Under the pieces are notes generated by a model. It was given only the letters and a program-made list of their open reading frames with translations, had not been told where the DNA came from and did not search any database. Positions 19,037 through 27,606 of a stretch of 64,000 nucleotides of DNA are shown piece after piece (the stretch's first letter is position 1; each line of letters begins with the position of its first letter). The position numbers and the translations under genes are program-made. Source of the DNA: Dehalogenimonas sp. 4OHTPN (lineage in GTDB: Bacteria > Chloroflexota > Dehalococcoidia > Dehalococcoidales > Dehalococcoidaceae); assembly GCF_040448695.1 (NCBI RefSeq), contig NZ_CP159307.1:248001-312000 (forward strand), in the 5' to 3' direction.

Positions 19037-19140
19037 CCGATGTACAGAACAAATGCTCTATCAGGCGCCGGGCACTTGACCGCGGCCGGCGGCGGCCGTC
19101 AGTCCCGGCTCGGATCGGCGCCTTGTTGTTTATTGTTGGG
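19037..19140 (+). ncRNA. Candidate structured small RNA
   Basis: The predicted transcript from about 19037 contains nested complementary segments: AACAA (19048-19052) with TTGTT (19123-19127), GGCGCCG (19064-19070) with CGGCGCC (19116-19122), then an inner GC hairpin CGGCC (19083-19087) with GGCCG (19094-19098) flanked by TGAC/GTCA. An 11-nt asymmetric bulge separates the two outer helices. A long rod with an internal bulge recalls 6S RNA, but no conserved 6S, SRP, RNase P or tmRNA sequence was recognised. The 3' end is not defined; a U-rich stretch follows, and the sequence up to 19299 holds GTGACTCGTT twice (19142, 19192) and CGTTTTCGAAAACG. Confidence 0.4.
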
Positions 19141-19299
19141 AGTGACTCGTTCTTGAAAACGAACCTTGCGTTCAGACCTAATTTAGAAGCTGTGACTCGT
19201 TTCGCAATAAAGTACTATGTCGTCGCAAAAACGAACCGCAGTTCACCTGTGATGCGCGGGAGAGTCGTTCCTTTCGTTTTCGAAAACGCCGGATTCCGG

Positions 19300-20529
19300 C
19301 TATGCCTGCCGCAGCATGCGCACAATTTCACCAAGCTTCGGTGTCTTGCCGTACATCAGCAGGAAAGCGCGGAAGACCTTAGCGGACAGAAGCAGCAGCC
19401 CTACAGTAGTGGCTGCCATGAGAGCCATGCTGGCGCCGATCTGCCAGAACGGAATCTCTGTAGCGCCGATGCGGATGATGGTAGCGATAGGCGCGGTGAA
19501 CGGAAAGAGCGTCAGGAAAACCGCCGCCGGGTGGTCCGGGTTTTCCACCAGAAAGACCAGCCCCCACAGCGGCGATACCGCCAGCAGGCTGAAGATGGTG
19601 GCCAGCTGCTGGCTTTCCCGCACGGTGGAAGTAATGGAGCCGACGGCGGCCATGATAATGGCATACAGCAGGTATCCCAGGATAAAATACGCCAGGGCGA
19701 CAGTGACAAAGTAGACCGACACCTCCAGCGCCCCCAGGATATCGGCAAAATTCTGGGAAGCCATATCGGCCAGGAAACGGGCAGACAGCAGCCACACCGC
19801 CATCTGCGCCAGCCCGGCGGCGCCCAGCCCCAGCACCTTACCGGTGATAAGCTCCCTGGCAGATACCGAAGACAGCAGCACCTCCATGACCCGGTTCTCC
19901 TTCTCCTCGGCCAGGCCTTGCAGCAGGTAGCCGGAGGAGGTGAAGATAGCCATGACCAAGAGGATGCTGAACAGGTACGGCAGGACCAGCGCCGCGAAGC
20001 CGCCCTGGTCCTCGGACGGCAGGCCGGTCTCCGGGTCAACGAGGATGCTGGAAAGGTTCAGAGGCACTTTTGCGCGGTCCAGCAGGTCCGGGGAGACCGC
20101 CGGGCCGAGCAGGTTGTCCAGCAGGAAGTCGCGGATGGCAACGAAGCGGTCGCCTGGCACTTCCAGTTCGCGGGACGGCGTGAAGCGGGCGACAGCGCCG
20201 CTGTCGAGGTAGTTCGGGTCGATGACGATATATTCGGCGATGTCTCCGGCGACAAGGGTGCTGTTGGCCGCCTCGATCGACTCAAAGCGGATGAACTTGA
20301 TGAAGCCCTGCTCCTCGTGGCCGGCGATGACTGATGACGGGTCGACGTAACCGATTTCCACCGTCTCGGCCGGGCCAGGCTCGCCGCCGCCGGTGATGGC
20401 GGACAGGATTTCGCCGCCGGCGATGAAGACCAGGGCCAGCAGCGGGATGGCCAGGGTCATGATGATGAAGCCGGTGCGCCGGATGAGGGTCATGAATTCA
20501 TGCTTGAAGATGATGGCGGTCTTGTTCAT
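19300..20529 (-). CDS. ABC-2 type exporter permease (NatB-like)
   Basis: A 409-residue ABC-2 permease: one N-terminal helix (about residues 20-40), a large extracytoplasmic domain (about 45-185), then five to six C-terminal helices. The cytoplasmic signature KENRVMEVLLSSVSARELI is characteristic of the NatB/YhaP branch (sodium or drug export). Its start overlaps the ATPase gene stop by 4 bp. The stop is convergent with the candidate small RNA. Confidence 0.9.
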   Translation of the reverse strand: MNKTAIIFKHEFMTLIRRTGFIIMTLAIPLLALVFIAGGEILSAITGGGEPGPAETVEIGYVDPSSVIAGHEEQGFIKFIRFESIEAANSTLVAGDIAEYIVIDPNYLDSGAVARFTPSRELEVPGDRFVAIRDFLLDNLLGPAVSPDLLDRAKVPLNLSSILVDPETGLPSEDQGGFAALVLPYLFSILLVMAIFTSSGYLLQGLAEEKENRVMEVLLSSVSARELITGKVLGLGAAGLAQMAVWLLSARFLADMASQNFADILGALEVSVYFVTVALAYFILGYLLYAIIMAAVGSITSTVRESQQLATIFSLLAVSPLWGLVFLVENPDHPAAVFLTLFPFTAPIATIIRIGATEIPFWQIGASMALMAATTVGLLLLSAKVFRAFLLMYGKTPKLGEIVRMLRQA

Positions 20530-21419
20530 GGCTTCTTCACCACCCGGACGAAGATTTCATCGAGCGAGGGTAAAGCCACCTCAAAGCGCTCTACCGGGAT
20601 GCTGCTTTGTACCAGAAGCTCTAAGATAGTCTGCGGCTCGGTGGCTCCATCCAGTTCAAGTTCGAAAGCCGGCCCGACGGCCCGCCGCTCGACGACGCCT
20701 GGCAGCGCTCCAGGCAGCGGGACAGGGCTTTCGATGATGACGGCATGGCTTTTATACTGGCGGCGGATGTCGGTCAACGCCCCGTAAAGGACCTGCTGGC
20801 CTTTGTTGATCATGAACAGCCGGTCGCACATTTCCTGGACCTCGTTCATGCGGTGGGTCGACAGGATAATGGCTTTGCCCTCGGCGCGGAGTTCCTTGAT
20901 GGTCGTCTTGAGCAGGCGGGAGTTGACCGGGTCCAAACCGGCGAAAGGCTCGTCCAGGATGACCAGCCCCGGGTCGTGGGCGACGGTGACGACGAACTGG
21001 ATGAGCTGGCCCATGCCCTTGGACAACTCCTCGATCTTCTTATGCCGGTGGTCGTAAAGGTCGAACTTCTTGAGCAGCGCTTGGGCGCGGCCGGCGGCGG
21101 CGGCGCGGTCGGCACCCTTGAGGGAAGCCAAATAGGCGATGGTATCCATGATGCGGAGTTTGCGGTACAGGCCGCGTTCCTCAGGCAGGTAGCCGATGCA
21201 GTTCTTGGACTTTTCGGCAAGATGCTCGCCCATGATGAGGATATCGCCGGAGTCCGGTTTGATGATATCCATCATCATCCGGATGGTGGTGGATTTGCCG
21301 GCGCCGTTGGGACCGATCAAGGCGAATATCTCTCCGGGGTTGACCTCGAACGATACCCCGTCCACCACCTTTTTCTCGCCGTAGGTCTTGGTGACGCCTG
21401 AAAGTTTTACTGCCTGCAT
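20526..21419 (-). CDS. ABC exporter ATP-binding protein (NatA-like)
   Basis: A 297-residue ABC ATPase with Walker A GPNGAGKSTT, signature LSKGMGQLIQFVVTVAHDPG (a degenerate LSGGQ), Walker B LVILDEPFAGLDP and switch histidine LSTHRMNE. The C-terminal extension is usual for NatA/DrrA proteins. A Shine-Dalgarno GAGG lies before the ATG. It is coupled to the permease by an ATGA overlap. The LSKGM signature is normal for this subgroup. Confidence 0.93.
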   Translation of the reverse strand: MQAVKLSGVTKTYGEKKVVDGVSFEVNPGEIFALIGPNGAGKSTTIRMMMDIIKPDSGDILIMGEHLAEKSKNCIGYLPEERGLYRKLRIMDTIAYLASLKGADRAAAAGRAQALLKKFDLYDHRHKKIEELSKGMGQLIQFVVTVAHDPGLVILDEPFAGLDPVNSRLLKTTIKELRAEGKAIILSTHRMNEVQEMCDRLFMINKGQQVLYGALTDIRRQYKSHAVIIESPVPLPGALPGVVERRAVGPAFELELDGATEPQTILELLVQSSIPVERFEVALPSLDEIFVRVVKKP

Positions 21420-21525
21420 GGTACCTCAACAATTACCCATTCGGTCATGGATGTGGAACCAATGATATTTGAATTGGATTCGGATGACAACCGCCGCCGG
21501 AACAGGAAAAAGCTGCCCATTAAAC

Positions 21526-21554
21526 CAGCAGCCGGGGGATTACCCCGGCTGCTG
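21526..21554 (-). terminator. Intrinsic terminator of rplY
   Basis: A perfect 12-bp stem CAGCAGCCGGGG / CCCCGGCTGCTG with a 5-nt loop, about 25 bp after the rplY stop. The following minus-strand T run is short (GGTTTAAT), so termination may be partial. Confidence 0.65.
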
Positions 21555-21578
21555 TGGAGCAACGAAGACTTTTCGAGA

Positions 21579-22238
21579 CTACTCTTTTTTGGCTTCGGCG
21601 CCTTCGGCGGCCGCAGCCGCTTCGGTTCCGGCCGGGGCGCCCTCGGCGGTCGGGGTGACTACCTCGGCCTCTTCAGCCTTGACCGAAATCTCGGAAACCT
21701 TTGCCACCAGCTGATCGCCGTCGGTCAGTATGGTGACCGCAGGATCGACGACCAAATCGCGGACGTGGATGGCGTCGTCGAGGTTTTCCAGCGTAGATAG
21801 GTTGACGCTGATAGTGGCCGGCAGTTTGGCCGGCAGGCTTTCAACTTCGATATGACCCATCGGGTGGACCAGGATGCGCCCCTTGGTCTTCAGCGCCGGA
21901 GCATCGCCGGTCAGGTGCAGCGGGATCTCGGCTTTAATTGGTTCATCCATATTCACCTGGTAGAAATCAACGTGCAGCAGGTCACCGCCGACGGGGGTCC
22001 GCTGGATTTCGCGGACGAAAGCCATGCGCGTTTTCTTGCCGCCGGCTTCCAGGGCTACCAGGCGGGTGGTGCCGGCCACGGCGATGACGCGCTCCAGTTC
22101 GCTGGTAGCGGCCTGAAGGGATTCCGAAGCCAGGTTGTGGCCGAAAAGATGGCATGGGGTGACGCCGGAACGGCGCAGGAAACGAGTCTTTTTACCGGTA
22201 GTGACTCGCGGTGAGAGCTTAACAGCTATTTTATCCAT
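21579..22238 (-). CDS. rplY: 50S ribosomal protein L25 (long, Ctc/TL5 form)
   Basis: A 219-residue L25/TL5. The N-terminal 5S-rRNA-binding domain contains RFLRRSGVTPCHLFGHN and VREIQRTPVGGDLLHVDFYQV; the C-terminal TL5 beta domain contains LHLTGDAPALKTKGRILVH and VRDLVVDP. An Ala/Glu-rich acidic tail ends the protein. The long form is usual outside the gamma-proteobacteria. A strong GGGAGG site lies upstream, and a hairpin terminator follows. Confidence 0.95.
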   Translation of the reverse strand: MDKIAVKLSPRVTTGKKTRFLRRSGVTPCHLFGHNLASESLQAATSELERVIAVAGTTRLVALEAGGKKTRMAFVREIQRTPVGGDLLHVDFYQVNMDEPIKAEIPLHLTGDAPALKTKGRILVHPMGHIEVESLPAKLPATISVNLSTLENLDDAIHVRDLVVDPAVTILTDGDQLVAKVSEISVKAEEAEVVTPTAEGAPAGTEAAAAAEGAEAKKE

Positions 22239-22385
22239 GAAAAGTTGACCTCCCTTAATTCAACAAACAAATGGTAATTAAAACAGAACCGGGTCGTTCC
22301 AGTCAACTAGAAACGTTATGTCAATCGCCGCGGTGGTAAAAGGGTGGGCGCCCCGGCTATAATAGTCCCTCTGCGGAGGTGTCAT

Positions 22386-23024
22386 ATCGTCGCCAACAGA
22401 TCCGAGCGTTTTGCTTTTTACTCCCATCTGGGCGGCGCGGCCGCTTTTGTTATCGGTTTGCTGGTGCTGCTCGCCCTGACATGGGGCCGCTGGGACTACC
22501 TGGCGGTGATCACCGTTTACGGCGTGGCGGCTTCAATCCTGTTTTCCTTCAGCGCCGTTTATCATGCCCTCAAGCGAAAGGATAATGAGACCTCCATCTG
22601 GCGCAAACTGGATCACATAGCTATCTTCATCATGATCGCCGGTAGCTACACGCCGCTGGTTTATATCTACCTCGACGGCGCCTGGCGGTGGAGCATGATC
22701 GTCATTCCCTGGTCTTTAGTGGCTTTCGGCGTCTTTTTTAAGCTGTTCTGGATCCGGGCGCCGCGGGTGATTTCGCCGATTATGTACCTGGGCATGGGGT
22801 GGCTGGCGCTGGTGCCTCTCAGGGAATTGTGGCTCTCCATGCCGCCCCCCGCTTTCTGGGGCCTCGTCGCCGGCGGCGTCGCCTACAGCATCGGCGCTGT
22901 TATTTATGCCCTGAAACGCCCCAACCCTTTTCCGGGCGTCTTCGGCTTTCACGACATCTTCCACCTGTGGATCATCATCGGGGCGCTCATCCACTTCGGC
23001 GTCGTCCTGGGCGCGGTGCTCTAA
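22386..23024 (+). CDS. Hemolysin III/PAQR-family membrane protein
   Basis: About 213 residues with seven hydrophobic segments. The metal-site pattern is complete: SAVYHALKR near the start, KLDHIAIFIMIAGSYTP in the middle and FGFHDIFHLWIIIGALIHF at the end, as in YqfA/HlyIII hydrolases. The start is unusual. The only standard in-frame start (GTG 22344) lies upstream of a TATAAT -10 box at 22358-22363, while a GGAGG site at 22375-22379 sits 6 nt before an in-frame ATC codon at 22386, where family homology begins. Start at ATC is therefore proposed; a leaderless CTG at 22371 is the alternative. Confidence 0.85.
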   Translation: MVANRSERFAFYSHLGGAAAFVIGLLVLLALTWGRWDYLAVITVYGVAASILFSFSAVYHALKRKDNETSIWRKLDHIAIFIMIAGSYTPLVYIYLDGAWRWSMIVIPWSLVAFGVFFKLFWIRAPRVISPIMYLGMGWLALVPLRELWLSMPPPAFWGLVAGGVAYSIGAVIYALKRPNPFPGVFGFHDIFHLWIIIGALIHFGVVLGAVL

Positions 23025-23059
23025 ACCGGGGAAAACCTCGAAATTACTCAAGCTTATGC

Positions 23060-23065
23060 TATAAT
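23060..23065 (+). promoter_or_regulatory. Extended -10 box of tRNA-Leu
   Basis: TGCTATAAT, with TATAAT ending 10 nt before the mature tRNA. Confidence 0.5.
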
Positions 23066-23075
23066 CTCTAACGGC

Positions 23076-23160
23076 GCCGGGATGGCGGAACTGGCAGACG
23101 CAGCGGACTTAAAATCCGCCGACTTCGGTCGTGTGGGTTCGATCCCCTCTCCCGGCACCA
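23076..23160 (+). tRNA. tRNA-Leu (TAA anticodon)
   Basis: Acceptor GCCGGGA pairs with TCCCGGC; the anticodon stem GCGGA/TCCGC holds loop CTTAAAA, anticodon TAA. A short type II variable arm and the T-loop GTTCGATCC are present, and CCA is encoded. Confidence 0.93.
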
Positions 23161-23188
23161 CCCAATATCGGTCTATGAGAGGCAACCG

Positions 23189-23491
23189 ATGAAGAAGCGA
23201 ACTCTGCTGATCGTTGTTTGTCTAATGCTGGCGCTGCTGGTGGCCGGCTGCGCCGCCGGCGCCAACCTGGCTGAAGACGTGCCGGTGAGCGGCGGCACGC
23301 TGGACGGTTTCTGGTCAGGGTTGTGGCACGGCTTCATCTCGCCGTTTACCTTCATCATCTCGCTGTTCTCCGATTCGGTGAACATTTACGAGGTGCATAA
23401 CAACGGCGGCTGGTACAATTTCGGGTTTGTTTTCGGCTGCAGCATCATTTTCGGCGGCCCGGCCCGGGCTTCGAAGTCAAAAAAGAATTAG
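23189..23491 (+). CDS. Small lipoprotein
   Basis: A 100-residue protein with a signal peptide and lipobox (MKKRTLLIVVCLMLALLVAG, then Cys 21), predicting a lipid-anchored extracytoplasmic product. The mature part has WSGLWHGFISPFTFIISLF and YEVHNNGGWYNFGFVFG, a pattern seen in small conserved proteins of unknown function in many bacteria. It follows tRNA-Leu by 28 bp and may share its transcript. Confidence 0.75.
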   Translation: MKKRTLLIVVCLMLALLVAGCAAGANLAEDVPVSGGTLDGFWSGLWHGFISPFTFIISLFSDSVNIYEVHNNGGWYNFGFVFGCSIIFGGPARASKSKKN

Positions 23492-23536
23492 CGAAAGATT
23501 CTCGTCGGCGCTGTAAAAAAAGGGCGCCGGGCGGGT

Positions 23537-24013
23537 TCAGAATATAGTTTCCACCTGTTCCGGCGGCGCGCCGGCGGCTGTTTTCTCTGTTTTCGGCTTA
23601 CTCGAGAACCGCGCCTTTAGCCCCGCGTACCACCTTTGCCACCAGGGGGTCCGGGGCGGTCTGCCGTCGGTGACCTGTTTCAACTGGCTTTCAAGTTGAC
23701 GGATGCGCTCGGTCGCCGCTCCGAGCTGGGCGGCCAGCGCCAGGTTTTTCTCCTGCAGATCGCGAAGCACTGCCACGGCTTCCGAGGAGGCGCCGGCGAA
23801 GGGATCATGCCTGTCGAGGGCGGTAAAATTATCCGGGGTTTCAAGTTTTTTTAGATCGTCCGGCAGTTCCCGGATACGATATTCCTCGCCGAAAGGGCCG
23901 TTGACCAGATCAGCCCGCAGTTTGCCGGCCTTGATATAGCGGCGGATGGTGCGCGTCGAGACGCCCAACTTGGCGGCGGCCTGGGGAATGGTGAAGCTGG
24001 GCATACTGTTCAT
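23537..24013 (-). CDS. Excisionase/MerR-like DNA-binding protein with coiled coil
   Basis: About 158 residues. An N-terminal winged helix (FTIPQAAAKLGVSTRTIRRY, then IKAGKLRADLVNGPFGEEYR) matches the helix-turn-helix_17/MerR-like class. A helix rich in coiled-coil heptads follows (LQEKNLALAAQLGAATERIR), then a Trp/Arg-rich basic patch and a disordered tail. The likely role is sequence-specific regulation; targets are unknown. The frame extends to 24043, but a good promoter lies across that extension, so ATG 24013 (or 24004) is the likely start. Confidence 0.75.
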   Translation of the reverse strand: MNSMPSFTIPQAAAKLGVSTRTIRRYIKAGKLRADLVNGPFGEEYRIRELPDDLKKLETPDNFTALDRHDPFAGASSEAVAVLRDLQEKNLALAAQLGAATERIRQLESQLKQVTDGRPPRTPWWQRWYAGLKARFSSKPKTEKTAAGAPPEQVETIF

Positions 24014-24024
24014 CGGCGTGGCAT

Positions 24025-24054
24025 AGTGTATCCGGCCTGACAAGGGGGTGTCAA
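24025..24054 (-). promoter_or_regulatory. Promoter of the MerR-like gene
   Basis: Minus-strand TTGACA (24049-24054) and TACACT (24025-24030), 18 nt apart. The predicted transcript start is only a few bases before ATG 24013. Confidence 0.6.
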
Positions 24055-24059
24055 GGGGT

Positions 24060-24440
24060 TCAGCCGAATTGTTGCCAGCCAGATTGAGCGTAAAAGGCCG
24101 CAGATACGGCGATGAGGCTCACCAGTAGAAAGATTATAACCATCCTGCGGTCGTTCAGCGTGCTCCAGCCGAGCGAGTTGACACCGGCGTAGATTAATGC
24201 CCCGGAGGCTAAAAACACCAGCGCCCCTGCCTGAGGAAATCCATGGAACAGAATGACCGCGCCAGCGGCCAGGCACAAGCCGGCGGCAACAAGCTCGGCG
24301 AGAATGTGGAAAACGATATAGCCGCCGTTGACTACAGTGCGAAAGCCCCGGGGCAGCCGACCCGAAGCCCAGTAAATCAACCAGTAGGCCGGAATGCCGG
24401 CACCGATTATGACCATCAGGATGGCGAGGATGAAGTCCAT
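24060..24440 (-). CDS. Small membrane protein (126 aa)
   Basis: Four predicted membrane helices (about residues 3-24, 39-60, 66-87 and 97-117). There is a short basic loop (ASGRLPRGFRTV) after the first helix and WSTLNDRRMV before the last. Not recognised. It is followed on the same strand by the MerR-like gene, which has its own promoter inside the gap. Confidence 0.55.
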   Translation of the reverse strand: MDFILAILMVIIGAGIPAYWLIYWASGRLPRGFRTVVNGGYIVFHILAELVAAGLCLAAGAVILFHGFPQAGALVFLASGALIYAGVNSLGWSTLNDRRMVIIFLLVSLIAVSAAFYAQSGWQQFG

Positions 24441-24487
24441 CGTCCCAGGCTCGATCTTTCCTCGATGGAGGAGTCAATACTCCGTGT

Positions 24488-24493
24488 TATAAT
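24488..24493 (+). promoter_or_regulatory. -10 box of the 133-residue membrane protein
   Basis: TATAAT, 24 nt before ATG 24518; no clear -35. Confidence 0.4.
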
Positions 24494-24517
24494 GGGGCAC
24501 TAAACTAGGAGATGTCA

Positions 24518-24919
24518 ATGGTTCGACCGATAGAAAAACGCACCCTTAAAAGTTTTTTCTGGCTGACCTTAGCCGGGGCGTTCGGGGGCTTCATGATCGC
24601 TATTCCCGGCATACTTATCGGTTCGAGGGTCCTTGCCGATAACAGTCTAGGCGGTTTTGAAGACCTGGTTGGCGCCTTGATGGGTATGGTCATCGGGTAT
24701 CCCATCGGCGTAGTGCTGGGCATTCTGGTTTTCAGCAAGGTTTATAAATACCGGGGCACGATCTGGCTGGCGGTGTTAGGCGCAATAATCGGGCCGCTGA
24801 TCATCCTCGGGTTAGCAGAGCCGCTCAACCTCAACGTCAATCCGGATGTCCTGCTGGGGAGCTATTTTCTGGTTACCGCGCTGTTGTCTTCAGCCGGATT
24901 CCATCTGATAAAAGCGTGA
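24518..24919 (+). CDS. Small membrane protein (133 aa)
   Basis: Four hydrophobic segments with glycine-rich helix starts ([56 protein letters not shown] and a final [19 protein letters not shown]). Not recognised. AGGAG at 24507-24511 favours ATG 24518 (6-nt spacing) over an in-frame ATG at 24512 that would touch the Shine-Dalgarno site. Confidence 0.55.
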   Translation: MVRPIEKRTLKSFFWLTLAGAFGGFMIAIPGILIGSRVLADNSLGGFEDLVGALMGMVIGYPIGVVLGILVFSKVYKYRGTIWLAVLGAIIGPLIILGLAEPLNLNVNPDVLLGSYFLVTALLSSAGFHLIKA

Positions 24920-24955
24920 TTGAACAAACCAGTGTTCTTGAGCGCGAGAAATAAC

Positions 24956-25030
24956 TGGAGGCGACGACCGGATTCGAACCGGTGAATAGGGGTTTTGCAG
25001 ACCCCCGCCTTGCCACTTGGCTACGTCGCC
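24956..25030 (-). tRNA. tRNA-Cys (GCA anticodon)
   Basis: Acceptor GGCGACG/CGTCGCC, anticodon loop CTGCAAA, T-loop GTTCGAATC and encoded CCA. Last of a four-tRNA minus-strand cluster transcribed Trp-Leu-Gly-Cys. Confidence 0.93.
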
Positions 25031-25068
25031 GTATCGAATCAGCCTGGAAAGCTGAATGTTTGAAAAGA

Positions 25069-25143
25069 TGGAGCGGAAGACGAGGCTCGAACTCGCGACC
25101 TCCTCCTTGGCAAGGAGGCGTTCTACCACTGAACTACTTCCGC
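25069..25143 (-). tRNA. tRNA-Gly (GCC anticodon)
   Basis: Acceptor GCGGAAG/CTTCCGC, anticodon loop TTGCCAA, T-loop GTTCGAGCC and encoded CCA. Confidence 0.93.
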
Positions 25144-25170
25144 CCGTGACCGTTTTCTTTTTACACAGGT

Positions 25171-25257
25171 TGGTGCCGAGAGGGAGATTTGAACTCCCAC
25201 GAGCTCATCACTCACTAGCCCCTCAAGCTAGCGTGTCTACCATTCCACCATCTCGGC
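25171..25257 (-). tRNA. tRNA-Leu (GAG anticodon)
   Basis: Acceptor GCCGAGA/TCTCGGC, anticodon loop TTGAGGG between CTAGC and GCTAG, long variable arm GTGAGTGATGAGCTCGT and encoded CCA. Confidence 0.92.
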
Positions 25258-25260
25258 CGC

Positions 25261-25336
25261 TGGCAGGAGTGGAAGGATTCGAACCCTCGACCGGTGGTTT
25301 TGGAGACCACTGCTCTACCAACTGAGCTACACTCCT
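25261..25336 (-). tRNA. tRNA-Trp (CCA anticodon)
   Basis: Acceptor AGGAGTG/CACTCCT, anticodon loop CTCCAAA, T-loop GTTCGAATC, discriminator G and encoded CCA. Confidence 0.93.
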
Positions 25337-25389
25337 ACAACCACGATGTAGGCGCGGGTAATTAGCATAGCGTAAGCTCTTCGCGGTTG

Positions 25390-27591
25390 TCAACGGCCGG
25401 CGGCCGGCACGGTTGAAGCTTTTCCTATTTTATTCCCGCGGTAGAACTGCGGTATGACCAGCAGCGCCGCGATGGAGGAAAAGACCATCGCCACCCACAT
25501 AACCGCCGCTGCCTGGATATGAATCAGCAGGGGCGAGAAAAAGAGCACCGACAGCCCCAGGGAAAGCCCAAAGGCGTTGGCGAGCACCGGCCGAGATACC
25601 GAACTGATGGCTGAGGCGACGGCTTGGTTTTCCGTCAATCCGGCTCGCCGGAAATAGTAGATACCGGAAATCAGGTGTATGGAATAATCCACGCCGACTC
25701 CGATGACGATAGCGGACAGGTTGGCGGTAAGAATGTTCAGATTGAAGCCGCTGACGACTAGGAAGGTCAGCACCACTCCGATGGTTAGGACAATGGGCAG
25801 CATGCCGACCAGGGCGGCCTTTAAACTGCGCAGGCTGATCACCAGCATCACAAAGACCAGCGCCAGCGCCAGTCCCAGGCTGCTTATCTGGCTGTTGACC
25901 ACGATGCGGTTGAATTCATCAAAAAGCATCGGCATCCCGGTTAGAACCTGGACCGCGGGCTCGCCGGCAGTCCAGGTCTTGATATTCTTGATCTCATTAG
26001 TTTCAAGCCCGACCGGACGGACCAGCAGGCGAAAACCATTCTGGTTTGCCCAGGCTTTCATGCCATCTTCGCCAAGTTGGCCGATAAAAGCCTGAACTAC
26101 CGCGGGGTTCTGAGGATACCCTGCGATGCCGGTAGTCATTCGGTTAAATCCGACGGCCAGATCGAACACCGATATCACGCTTTTAATGCCGGGCTGGGCT
26201 TCCAGCTGCCGTTCTACCGCCAGTAAACGGGCAGCCTCCACCGGGTTAAACAGGGCAGCCGAACCGTCGGAAGAAACCATCCGGCCGATTAACGGCTGGG
26301 CGCTGCCGAAGGTGGTTTCAATCCGCGCCGAAGCCTGGCGGATCTCGGAACTTTCTTTAAAAAACATCAACTGGTCGGACACGACCTCAAGCTTCGGGAT
26401 AAACACCGCGGACGCGATTATCACGGCGACGCAGCCCAGGATGATAGGTACCCGGTGGGTTGAGGCTTGATTTATCATTTGCCCGAGCCTTCGGGATTCA
26501 TCCGGCGGATGGACGGCTGAGATCTTCAGGTGGGAGATGAGCGCCGGCAGGAAGAAGATGGCTAGCAGACCCGCGTATCCGATACCCAGGGTAACGAAAA
26601 TACCCATCTGGCGCATGGGTATTGCTTCGCTCCAGATGAGGGAGGCAAAACCGGCCATGGTTGTCAGTGTGGCTAAAATAATCGGCAGGCCGACCATTTT
26701 CAGGGTCAAACGGGTGGCTTCCATACTGTTCCCTGATTTGGCGAGGTTTTCCTGAAAATGGCTGACATAGTGCAGGCCGTAAGCCGACCCCATGACTATA
26801 ATAAAAATTGGACTTATGACCGTGACCAGTGACAGCTCATGGCCGCTGTAGAAGATAGTCCCGAAAGTCCACAGGGCGCCGAAAGCCGCGGGCAGCATGG
26901 CCAGGGGCGTCAGCCGTTTGTGTCTCAAGATGAAATAGAAAACCAGCAGGATCAAGCCGATAGCGAAAGGCAGCAGGATAAACAAAATATTAGCCAGATA
27001 GCCGACAATGGTATCTTTTATTACCGGATTGCCGGCTATTGACAGCCGAAGTCCCGGAAAATCATCTATAGCGTGCCTCAAGCTATCGACAACCGGACCC
27101 GAATCCGCTCCGACCTCCAGGCCGACCACTACCACCGCGCTTTTACGGTCAGGGGAGAGAAACTGGTCGGTTAAAAAATATCGCTCGTCGATAAACCGGC
27201 CCAGGGCTTCGGCGTTGGATTGGATGAACTCGGCATCGACCGGTAAGAGGAGAGAGCCGGACAGCATCTGGGCTGGGATGTAGCCCTGGACCTGCTGAAC
27301 GTCAGGAATCCGGCTACTCTGGGATTGAAAGTCAAACACCGCCAGCAGATTATCCCGTTCCAGAAGGCTCGCATCGCTTTCCACCAGCACGGTTACCGCC
27401 TCGCCGGTGCTGTATTCGACATTGAGTTGATGGTACGCAGCAACCTCCGTGTTGTCTGCATCGAAAAAATTGAGGAATTCGGTGTCCAGGCTGAAGCGGA
27501 AGAAGGACAGCAGCGCCGCCAGGTTGGTCAGGGCGACAATGGCGATGATGATTGTAGGGCGTCGGGTAACAAATCCGGCGATTTTATCCAT
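25390..27591 (-). CDS. RND-superfamily exporter (MMPL/HAE3 type)
   Basis: About 733 residues in two similar halves. Each half has one helix, a large extracytoplasmic loop (about residues 32-200 and 405-560) and five helices. SAYGLHYVSHFQENL in helix 4-5 of half one and GVDYSIHLISGIYYF in half two are the paired RND signatures, with GVGVDYSIH as the proton-relay region. The length fits MMPL-like or hydrophobe/amphiphile efflux-3 transporters that handle lipids or hopanoids. ATG 27591 gives an 8-nt spacing from GGGG and is preferred to 27597. Two TetR regulator genes lie directly upstream on the same strand, so drug- or lipid-inducible control is likely. Confidence 0.9.
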   Translation of the reverse strand: MDKIAGFVTRRPTIIIAIVALTNLAALLSFFRFSLDTEFLNFFDADNTEVAAYHQLNVEYSTGEAVTVLVESDASLLERDNLLAVFDFQSQSSRIPDVQQVQGYIPAQMLSGSLLLPVDAEFIQSNAEALGRFIDERYFLTDQFLSPDRKSAVVVVGLEVGADSGPVVDSLRHAIDDFPGLRLSIAGNPVIKDTIVGYLANILFILLPFAIGLILLVFYFILRHKRLTPLAMLPAAFGALWTFGTIFYSGHELSLVTVISPIFIIVMGSAYGLHYVSHFQENLAKSGNSMEATRLTLKMVGLPIILATLTTMAGFASLIWSEAIPMRQMGIFVTLGIGYAGLLAIFFLPALISHLKISAVHPPDESRRLGQMINQASTHRVPIILGCVAVIIASAVFIPKLEVVSDQLMFFKESSEIRQASARIETTFGSAQPLIGRMVSSDGSAALFNPVEAARLLAVERQLEAQPGIKSVISVFDLAVGFNRMTTGIAGYPQNPAVVQAFIGQLGEDGMKAWANQNGFRLLVRPVGLETNEIKNIKTWTAGEPAVQVLTGMPMLFDEFNRIVVNSQISSLGLALALVFVMLVISLRSLKAALVGMLPIVLTIGVVLTFLVVSGFNLNILTANLSAIVIGVGVDYSIHLISGIYYFRRAGLTENQAVASAISSVSRPVLANAFGLSLGLSVLFFSPLLIHIQAAAVMWVAMVFSSIAALLVIPQFYRGNKIGKASTVPAAGR

Positions 27592-27606
27592 AAGCATTGC
27601 CCCTTT

